From Paracoccaceae bacterium (lineage in GTDB: Bacteria > Pseudomonadota > Alphaproteobacteria > Rhodobacterales > Rhodobacteraceae), in assembly GCA_024742655.1 (NCBI GenBank), contig JANSYB010000148.1:1-6318 (forward strand): a stretch of 6,318 nucleotides of DNA, read 5' to 3'. Numbering within the stretch: position 1 is the stretch's first letter; each line of letters begins with the position of its first letter. The notes beneath the pieces are model-generated. The model was not told where the DNA came from. It made no database searches and saw nothing but the letters and a program-made list of their open reading frames with translations. Of this stretch, positions 1 to 5,176 are shown in pieces. The position numbers and the translations under genes are program-made.

Positions 1-3
1 GTT

Positions 4-28
4 AAATCTGAATTTCCGATTCAGCTTT
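4..28. promoter_or_regulatory. small inverted repeat in the leader of the DsrE-like gene
   Basis: CTGAAT at 8-13 pairs perfectly with ATTCAG at 19-24 across a 5-base loop. After one mismatch (T7/C25) the stem continues with AAA at 4-6 against TTT at 26-28. It ends about 9 bases before the ribosome binding site of the gene at 49. It could be an operator, a leader hairpin, or the end of an upstream gene's terminator; the window edge prevents choosing. No -10/-35 pair can be assigned in the 48 bases available. Confidence 0.25.
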
Positions 29-48
29 GACCGCAAAAGGAGACACCC

Positions 49-480
49 ATGCGCAAGACCCTGACCGCCGCCCTTCTGGCCTTTGCCGCCGCCCTGCCCG
101 CACAGGCCGAGGAGACGCCCAAACTCGTCACCATCCTGACCAGCGATGATCCGCAAACGCAATTGATGAGCATGGTCCTGACCATGCAGTCGCTCAAGCA
201 GGGCGCACAGACCTACACCCTGCTGTGCGGCCCGGGCGGCGACCTGGCGTTGAAGGACGCCCCCGCCACCGCGACCGCCCCCCAGAAGCCGAAGGGGATG
301 AGCCCGCAAGGCCTGATGCAAAAGGTGATGGAGGCCGGTGGCACCGTCGAGGTCTGCGCCATCTACCTGCCCAACAAGGGCGTTGAGGCCGGTGCGTTGC
401 TGGACGGGGTGGGGTCGGCCAAACCACCCGCGATGGCCGCACGCCTTCTGGCCGAGGACACGCGGATCATGTCATTCTGA
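49..480 (+). CDS. exported DsrE-like small protein
   Basis: This is a 143-residue protein. Residues 1-20 form a clear Sec signal peptide (MRK, a run of Ala/Leu, then AQA before EE), so the mature protein of about 123 residues should be periplasmic. The mature part resembles the DsrE/YchN-like alpha/beta fold: a first strand KLVTIL (25-30), a helix rich in Met (38-50), a strand ending in LLCGPGGDLAL (58-68), a polar Ala/Pro/Lys linker (70-86), a helix SPQGLMQKVMEAGG (85-98), and a strand TVEVCAIYLPN (99-109) carrying the second cysteine. Cys60 and Cys103 are the only cysteines. Some DsrE-family proteins relay sulfur through a cysteine, but most are cytoplasmic and multimeric, so an exported one need not act in sulfur transfer. 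The ATG is supported by AAGGAG at 37-42 with a 6-base gap. No sulfur-oxidation genes are visible nearby. The fold call is from recalled pattern, moderately sure; the substrate is unknown. Confidence 0.75.
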   Translation: MRKTLTAALLAFAAALPAQAEETPKLVTILTSDDPQTQLMSMVLTMQSLKQGAQTYTLLCGPGGDLALKDAPATATAPQKPKGMSPQGLMQKVMEAGGTVEVCAIYLPNKGVEAGALLDGVGSAKPPAMAARLLAEDTRIMSF

Positions 481-558
481 TCCGGCATCCCCGCGACAGG
501 GCGCCGCATCCAGAGCCTGAACATGAATCCTATCTTCATCTTACGTGATCACACCAAC

Positions 559-564
559 AGAGGA
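559..564 (+). promoter_or_regulatory. ribosome binding site of the 27-residue ORF
   Basis: AGAGGA lies 9 bases before the ATG at 574. It is the main reason for accepting so short a reading frame as a gene. Confidence 0.45.
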
Positions 565-573
565 TGATGGAAA

Positions 574-657
574 ATGTTCAAGGGATTGACGACGGCGATT
601 GCCCTGATCGTGGGCGGCATGCTGGGCCTGCCCGTGCTGTTCCTGGCCGCACTCTAG
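574..657 (+). CDS. putative 27-residue single-span membrane protein
   Basis: The frame reads MFKGLTTAIALIVGGMLG followed by LPVLFLAAL and a TAG stop. A lone lysine near the N-terminus precedes an almost unbroken hydrophobic stretch (residues 5-27), which is long enough for one membrane span with the N-terminus inside by the positive-inside rule. There is no polar region after it, so it would not be an ordinary cleaved secretory protein. A purine-rich ribosome binding site (559-564) sits at good spacing. The codons are G/C-ending like those of the neighbouring genes. It lies 93 bases after the DsrE-like gene, in the same direction, and may be co-transcribed with it or have its own promoter; an 8-bp palindrome GTGATCAC (545-552) is in the gap. 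I do not recognise the family. The alternative is that this is non-coding sequence that happens to translate to a hydrophobic peptide. Confidence 0.5.
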   Translation: MFKGLTTAIALIVGGMLGLPVLFLAAL

Positions 658-682
658 ACCCGGCGGCTACACAAGCGACCCG

Positions 683-711
683 CCCGGCCATTCCGGCCGG
701 GACAGAATTTT
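683..711 (+). terminator. possible terminator hairpin after the 27-residue ORF
   Basis: CCCGGCC (683-689) and GGCCGGG (695-701) form a perfect 7-bp all-GC stem with a 5-base loop, 25 bases after the TAG stop. The T-run is short and displaced (TTTT at 708-711, six bases after the stem), so it is a weak match to an intrinsic terminator. It may act together with the palindromes that begin at 704. Confidence 0.4.
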
Positions 712-751
712 CGCAGAAAATTCTCAACCGAGAAAATTCTGCGAATTTTCT
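704..751. repeat. two adjacent 21-bp AT-rich palindromes, likely bidirectional terminator or intergenic repeat
   Basis: Unit 1 (704-724) is AGAATTTTC, spacer GCA, GAAAATTCT. Unit 2 (731-751) is AGAAAATTC, spacer TGC, GAATTTTCT. Each has perfect 9-bp arms, and the two are separated by CAACCG (725-730). The units are also near reverse complements of each other, so 703-725 and 730-752 can form one long 23-bp stem with four mismatches and an AACC loop. The element sits in the gap between converging genes, 15 bases before the holC stop, and is far more AT-rich than its surroundings. Placement suggests transcription ending from both sides, or a dispersed intergenic repeat; a protein-binding site is also possible. 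The structure is seen directly; the role is inferred. Confidence 0.7.
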
Positions 752-765
752 GGTGGCGCAAAACT

Positions 766-1224
766 TCAGGCCTCCGCCTTCTTTTCCCACCGCCCCGACG
801 CCTCGGACCAGTATTGCGCCGTGCAGCCGGCACCGGTCAGGGATTTCCATTGGGTGCGGGCATGTGTGAGCGCGGCGTCGTCGTTGCCATCGAAAAGAAC
901 ACAGACCCGCTCAAGCCCCCCCACCTCGTCCGGCACGACATCCGCACCATCAATGCTCATCACGCAATGCGGCGTGTTGGCCGCCTCTGACGAGGTGGTC
1001 AGCAAGATCGGCTGTCGGGCATCATGCGCGCCGCCCGCAAGACCATGCGGCAGAAACTCTTCCTCGGGGCCCAGCCACAGCTTTTCGTCCAGCCATCTGA
1101 GCCGCTCGGCCTGCGTGCCGCGCACGGCCACGCGCCAGCCCGCCGCGCGCGCCTTGCCCAGCAGAAGGGGCAGTGTCACCTCCAGCGGTTTGCGCGTCAG
1201 ATGATAGAAATAGGCCGCGCCCAT
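766..1224 (-). CDS. holC: DNA polymerase III subunit chi
   Basis: This 152-residue protein has the chi subunit pattern throughout: FYHLTRKPLEVTLPLLLGKA (6-25), GWRVAVRG (29-36), LDEKLW (45-50), FLPHG (57-61), QPILLT (71-76), and the C-terminal VCVLFDGNDDAAL (107-119) then AQYWSEASGRWEKKAEA (136-152). In the family, chi binds psi within the clamp-loader complex and contacts the C-terminal tail of single-strand binding protein, helping the polymerase replace primase and move on coated template; it acts in the cytoplasm at the replication fork. Length is normal for the family. The ATG overlaps the pepA stop by one base (TGATG), with AAGG (complement of 1231-1234) six bases upstream inside pepA, so translation is probably coupled. 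Chi is a poorly conserved protein, but the motifs here are clear. Confidence 0.93.
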   Translation of the reverse strand: MGAAYFYHLTRKPLEVTLPLLLGKARAAGWRVAVRGTQAERLRWLDEKLWLGPEEEFLPHGLAGGAHDARQPILLTTSSEAANTPHCVMSIDGADVVPDEVGGLERVCVLFDGNDDAALTHARTQWKSLTGAGCTAQYWSEASGRWEKKAEA

Positions 1225-2696
1225 CAGTCACCTTCGTACTGGTCTGCCACCAAACGGCTCAGCGCCATGACGCCCCAGCCCGTCGCCCCCTTGGGGGCAA
1301 AGTCGGTTTCCGCCCCGACCCGGGCCACACCGGCGATATCGAGATGGATCCAGGGCACACCCTCCTTCACGAAGCGCTGCAGGAACTGCGCCGCGGTGAT
1401 GGATCCCGCCGGCCGGCCGCCCACGTTCTTCATGTCTGCGATGTCGGATTTCAGCTGCTTGTCATAGGCCTCGCCCAGGGGCATGTGCCACGCACCCTCG
1501 CCCTCGTTGCCCGCCGCGCGCAGGAACTTGTCGCAGAAATTTTCATCGTTGGAAAAGACACCGGCCTTTTCATGGCCCAGACCGATGATGATCGCACCTG
1601 TCAGCGTCGCAAGGTCGATCATCGCGGCGGGTTTGTATTTTTCCTGCGCGTACCACAGCACATCCGCCAGAACGAGCCGCCCCTCGGCATCGGTATTGAT
1701 GATCTCGACCGTATCCCCCTTCATCGAGGCGACCACGTCGCCCGGGCGCGTGGCCTGTCCCGAGGGCATGTTCTCGACTAGCCCGACGATGCCCACCACA
1801 TTGGCCCCGGCCTTGCGCAGCGCCAGAGCGCGCATCGTGCCGACGACCACACCGGCACCACCCATGTCCATGGTCATCTCTTCCATGCCGCCGGCGGGTT
1901 TCAGGCTGATCCCGCCGGTGTCGAACACCACGCCCTTGCCGATCAGCGCCAGCGGCGCATCGCCCTTGCGTCCGCCCGACCATTCCATCACCGCCACCTT
2001 GGATGGGCTGACCGAGCCATGCCCGACCGACAGCAGGAGGTGCATGCCCAGCTTTTCCAGTTCGGCCTCTTCGAGCACGGTGATCTTGAGGCCAAGATCC
2101 GCCAGACCACTGATCCGGTTTGCGAATTCGGTCGTGGTCAGGTGGTTGGCCGGTTCGCTGACCAGATCGCGCGTGAAGAACACGCCATCGGCCACGGCCA
2201 GCAGGGGCGCGGCCTGTTCGCGCGCCTCGTCGGGTTTGGAGACCATCACGGTGACGGGTCCGGCCGCCTCGGGCGCCTCGCTCTTGCGGTCGCTGAACGT
2301 GTAGGCGCGCAGCGCGATTCCCTGCGCCAGCTCACCGGGGCGACGCACCTGGCCGGCCAGAACCAGCAGTTCGGCCGCGCCCTTGACCTTGCCCAGGGCC
2401 GCCCCCGCCTTGCGCGTCTCCAGAGGATCGGCGCCCTTTTCCAGGCACAGAACATCGATCGCCTCGGCTTCCAGCCCGGCGGGCCAGGCCAGACTGCGCA
2501 CTTCGCCGGGCTTGACCTTTTCCCATTTATCGCTCTCCAGGAATCGCTTCAGCGCCCCCTTGGCGACGCGGTTCACCCGGCGCGCGCCCGCATCCATCTT
2601 GCCCGACGGCGTGACGACGACCGCGACCCGGCCCGTGGCCCCTGCAATCGCGTCCAGATCCGTTTCGGTGAAAGTAATGTCGACGGGGGTGGTCAT
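1224..2696 (-). CDS. pepA: leucyl aminopeptidase (M17 family, cytosol aminopeptidase)
   Basis: This 490-residue enzyme removes N-terminal residues, often leucine, from peptides in the cytoplasm; family members are hexamers with two metal ions per subunit. Residues 1-150 form the variable N-terminal domain; the catalytic domain follows. The metal and catalytic residues are all present: Lys254 and Asp259 in GKGVVFDTGG (253-262), Lys266, Asp277 in MDMGGAG (276-282), and the signature NTDAEGRL (334-341) with Asp336, Glu338 and Arg340. Their spacing matches E. coli PepA (K270, D275, K282, D293, D352, E354, R356) with a constant offset of 16. The start at 2696 is preferred because GGAG (complement of 2704-2707) lies seven bases upstream and the protein then begins MTTPVDITF as expected; extending to 2780 adds an Arg/Trp-rich tail with no family resemblance. 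It is transcribed away from lptF and runs into holC. E. coli PepA also binds DNA in Xer recombination and carAB control; whether this one does cannot be read from the sequence. Confidence 0.96.
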   Translation of the reverse strand: MTTPVDITFTETDLDAIAGATGRVAVVVTPSGKMDAGARRVNRVAKGALKRFLESDKWEKVKPGEVRSLAWPAGLEAEAIDVLCLEKGADPLETRKAGAALGKVKGAAELLVLAGQVRRPGELAQGIALRAYTFSDRKSEAPEAAGPVTVMVSKPDEAREQAAPLLAVADGVFFTRDLVSEPANHLTTTEFANRISGLADLGLKITVLEEAELEKLGMHLLLSVGHGSVSPSKVAVMEWSGGRKGDAPLALIGKGVVFDTGGISLKPAGGMEEMTMDMGGAGVVVGTMRALALRKAGANVVGIVGLVENMPSGQATRPGDVVASMKGDTVEIINTDAEGRLVLADVLWYAQEKYKPAAMIDLATLTGAIIIGLGHEKAGVFSNDENFCDKFLRAAGNEGEGAWHMPLGEAYDKQLKSDIADMKNVGGRPAGSITAAQFLQRFVKEGVPWIHLDIAGVARVGAETDFAPKGATGWGVMALSRLVADQYEGD

Positions 2697-2942
2697 GTCG
2701 CGGCTCCATGTTGGCTGGTTTGCCCGAGTCCTAGCGCGGCACCGCCCGATTGACCAGTTAAAGCGTTTTGCCGTCGACAAAGGCGGGCCCGGTGACCGGC
2801 GAAAAGCGCGCGCCGCGCGGCCACGGACCGGCGCCGCGGCACATGCTGCCGGCCTGCGTTTTCACGAAACGCTTTAGCAGTTTTCCCCCGGCGTCAATTC
2901 CGATAAGTTGCCGCCCAGAACGTCTGCCTTGGGGGAAAGAGA
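2697..2942. promoter_or_regulatory. divergent pepA / lptF control region with GCGTTT elements
   Basis: This 246-base gap must hold the start signals of both operons and contains no credible gene. TAAAGCGTTT at 2759-2768 is repeated as its exact reverse complement AAACGCTTTA at 2867-2876. A third GCGTTT at 2856-2861 makes a local 6-bp palindrome with AAACGC at 2867-2872. Between the outer copies lies a very GC-rich stretch with small palindromes, such as GCGCG (2806-2810) against CGCGC (2814-2818). GATAAG at 2902-2907 resembles a -10 element for lptF, but I see no convincing -35 at the right distance, and no clear pair for pepA. The GCGTTT elements could be operators or parts of promoters; which protein would bind them is unknown. 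Confidence 0.5.
2704..2707 (-). promoter_or_regulatory. ribosome binding site fixing the pepA start
   Basis: On the minus strand this reads GGAG, seven bases before the ATG at 2696. It decides in favour of the 490-residue form over the upstream in-frame ATG at 2780. Confidence 0.7.
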
Positions 2943-4088
2943 GTGGCCAGATTCGACAGGTACATGCTGTCGCAATTCATGGTTCTGTTCGGTTTTTTTG
3001 CGCTTGTTCTGGTGTCGATCTTCTGGATCAACAAGGCCGTGCGCATGTTCGACCGGCTGATTGGCGATGGCCAGCCGGCGTGGGTGTTCCTCGAGTTCAC
3101 CGCGCTGACGCTGCCAGGTGTGATCGGCGTGGTCCTGCCGATCGCCGCCTTTGCCGCCGCCGTCTATGTCACCAACCGGCTGAGCACCGAAAGCGAACTG
3201 ACCGTGATGCAGGCCACGGGTTTTTCACCGTGGCGGCTGATCCGGCCGGTGGCGATCTTCGGCATTCTGATCGCGCTGATGATGTCACTGCTCAGCCATT
3301 TCCTGATCCCCAAATCCCTCAGCCAGCTGCGCCTGCGCCAGGCCGAGGTCAGCCAGAACATCACCGCCAAGCTGTTGACCGAGGGTGAATTCCTGCATCC
3401 TGCCCCCGGGATCACCTTCTACATCCGGGACATCACACCCGAGGGCGAGTTGAAGGACGTGTTCCTGTCCGACCGCCGCGACCGCGACAACCCCGTGACC
3501 TATACCTCGACCCGGGCCTATCTGGTGCAGGACGGCGGCGGCACGAAACTGGTGATGGTCGATGGCCTCGCCCAGAACCTGCGCCAAGAGGGCAGCCGGC
3601 TGTTCACCACGCATTTCGATGATTTCTCGTATGATGTCAGCAGCCTGATCACCCGCAACCCCACCAATCTCAACAAGGTCGATTTCACCCTGACCGATGA
3701 TTTGCTGTTGCGCCCGGACATGGTGGCCGAGCGCACCGGCGCCACAAAGGCCGAGATCATGTACGAGGCCCACGGCCGCTTCACCCAGGCGCTGACCTGC
3801 GTGGTGGCCGCGCTGATCGGGTTTGCGACGCTGCTTCTGGGCACCTATAGCCGGTTCGGCGTCTGGTGGCAGATCGTGGCGGCCTTTACCCTGCTTGTCG
3901 GCGTCAAGCTGGTCGAGGGCGGCGTATCGGGCGCGGTGCTGTCCAATGCCTCCGCCTGGCCGTTGATGTATTTGCCGATTGTCCTCGGTGCAGGGATCAC
4001 CGTCGCGCTGCTTTACATCGCGGGGCATCCAGGGCTCGTGCGGCGGCTTTTGCCGCGCCGGCCGCTGAGCGACGGGGGGGCGGCATGA
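2943..4088 (+). CDS. lptF: LPS export ABC transporter permease LptF
   Basis: This 381-residue inner-membrane protein is one half of the LptB2FG transporter, which pulls lipopolysaccharide out of the outer leaflet of the inner membrane and passes it to the periplasmic Lpt bridge. It shows the YjgP/YjgQ layout: three N-terminal membrane spans (about 9-30, 52-77, 99-122), a periplasmic beta-jellyroll domain (about 130-265), and three C-terminal spans (about 281-301, 306-327, 338-360). The cytoplasmic coupling segment between spans 2 and 3, SELTVMQATGFSPWRLIRP (84-102), is the expected contact with the LptB ATPase. The start is a GTG at 2943 with GGGGGA at 2931-2936 six bases upstream; the next in-frame ATG (2964) would cut into the conserved N-terminal region before span 1. 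The stop overlaps the lptG start (ATGA). The LptB ATPase is not in the window. LptF rather than LptG is chosen by sequence character and first position in the pair. Confidence 0.94.
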   Translation: MARFDRYMLSQFMVLFGFFALVLVSIFWINKAVRMFDRLIGDGQPAWVFLEFTALTLPGVIGVVLPIAAFAAAVYVTNRLSTESELTVMQATGFSPWRLIRPVAIFGILIALMMSLLSHFLIPKSLSQLRLRQAEVSQNITAKLLTEGEFLHPAPGITFYIRDITPEGELKDVFLSDRRDRDNPVTYTSTRAYLVQDGGGTKLVMVDGLAQNLRQEGSRLFTTHFDDFSYDVSSLITRNPTNLNKVDFTLTDDLLLRPDMVAERTGATKAEIMYEAHGRFTQALTCVVAALIGFATLLLGTYSRFGVWWQIVAAFTLLVGVKLVEGGVSGAVLSNASAWPLMYLPIVLGAGITVALLYIAGHPGLVRRLLPRRPLSDGGAA

Positions 4089-5176
4089 TCCTGCATTATT
4101 ACTTCGCGCGCAAATTCCTGTGGACCTTTGCCGGGATCGCCTTCGTTTTCCTGATCCTGCTGGCACTGATCGATCTTGTGGACGAATTGCAGGATTTCCC
4201 CAACCTGCCCTTTGCCGAGGTGGTCGGCATCGTGCTGCTGAATGTCCCGCATGCCAATTACGAAATCCTGCCGCTGGTCGTGATCCTGGCGGCGGTGGCG
4301 CTGTTCGTGCGGCTGGCGCGCTCGTCGGAACTTGTGGTGGTGCGCGCCTCGGGTCGGTCCGCGTTGCGCAGCCTGATCGCACCGGTGGTCGTGGCCGGTC
4401 TGGTGGGCGTGATCTCGATCACCATGTTCAACCCGATCGTCGCCGCCTCCTCCAAGCGCTACAACGACGTGGTCAACAGCGTCTATGACGGGGGCTCCAG
4501 CGTGCTGGCAATCGCCTCGGAAGGGTTATGGCTGCGCCAGGGCAGCGCGCAAGGCCAGACCGTGATCCATGCCAGCCGCGCCAGTTCGGATGTCAGCATC
4601 CTGTACGATGCCACCTTCATCTCGTTTTCCGCCCGGGGCGAACCACAACGCAGGATCGTGGCCCAATCGGCCCGGCTCGAAGAGGGCCAGTGGCAGCTGC
4701 GCGGCGTCAAGCTGTGGGATCTGACCCTTGGCACCAACCCCGAGGCCGCAGCCCGCACGCTCGAGACGCTCAGCGTGCCCTCGGCCCTGACCCAGGACCG
4801 CATCATCGACAGTTTCGGCAAGCCGGAATACATCCCGCTCTGGGATTTGCCCGCCTTTATCCGGCAGCTGGAACAGGCCGGGTTCTCGGCGCGCCGCTAT
4901 GCGGTCTGGTTCCAGATGGAACTGGCCCGCCCGCTCTTTCTGATGGCGTTGGTCATGGTCGCGGCCGCCTTCACGATGCGCCACGCACGCCTCAGCAACA
5001 CCGGCCTGTCGGTGCTTTTTGCCGTTATGCTGGGCTTTGGCCTGCACTACATCCGGAACTTTGCCCAGATCCTTGGCGAGAACGGACAGATCCCCGTCTA
5101 TCTTGCCGCATGGGCACCGCCGGTGGCCTCGTTCATGCTGGCCACGGGAATTTTGCTGCATCTGGAGGATGGATGA
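4085..5176 (+). CDS. lptG: LPS export ABC transporter permease LptG
   Basis: This 363-residue partner of LptF in the LptB2FG lipopolysaccharide exporter has the same plan: spans at about 11-33, 46-76 and 97-118, a periplasmic beta-jellyroll domain (about 125-265), then spans at about 281-298, 306-326 and 337-359. The coupling segment SELVVVRASGRSALRSLIAP (81-100) would contact LptB. LEQAGFSARRYAVWFQMELA (262-281), leading into span 4, is a strong LptG family mark. The ATG at 4085 overlaps the lptF stop by four bases, which fixes the start; the open frame continues upstream inside lptF but without family resemblance. A G-run (4074-4080) precedes the start at short distance, so translation probably depends on ribosomes finishing lptF. 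The stop overlaps the lptD start in the same way. Confidence 0.95.
   Translation: MILHYYFARKFLWTFAGIAFVFLILLALIDLVDELQDFPNLPFAEVVGIVLLNVPHANYEILPLVVILAAVALFVRLARSSELVVVRASGRSALRSLIAPVVVAGLVGVISITMFNPIVAASSKRYNDVVNSVYDGGSSVLAIASEGLWLRQGSAQGQTVIHASRASSDVSILYDATFISFSARGEPQRRIVAQSARLEEGQWQLRGVKLWDLTLGTNPEAAARTLETLSVPSALTQDRIIDSFGKPEYIPLWDLPAFIRQLEQAGFSARRYAVWFQMELARPLFLMALVMVAAAFTMRHARLSNTGLSVLFAVMLGFGLHYIRNFAQILGENGQIPVYLAAWAPPVASFMLATGILLHLEDG

Noticed and set aside
704..751. CRISPR-like repeat pair
   Set aside because: There are only two units with a 6-base spacer and strong internal symmetry, and no third copy or cas gene; spacing does not fit an array.
564..869. 101-residue plus-strand frame across the palindromes and into holC
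   Set aside because: It translates the palindromic element and the holC 3' end, is of low-complexity composition, and competes with the better-supported frame at 574.
1483..2304. Plus-strand open frame opposite pepA
   Set aside because: It is Ser/Pro/Arg-rich with no recognisable motif, and pepA on the other strand has every catalytic residue.
2750..2755. TTGACC as a -35 element for lptF
   Set aside because: No -10-like hexamer lies 16-18 bases downstream, and it would be nearly 190 bases before the lptF start.
2697..2780. Upstream in-frame extension of pepA to an ATG at 2780
   Set aside because: It adds 28 Arg/Trp-rich residues with no family resemblance, while the ATG at 2696 has a well-placed GGAG and gives a normal N-terminus.
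3285..4382. Long minus-strand open frame opposite lptF and lptG
   Set aside because: Its Arg/Gln/Pro-rich translation has no domain character and it covers two clear genes; it is a typical shadow of GC-biased codons.
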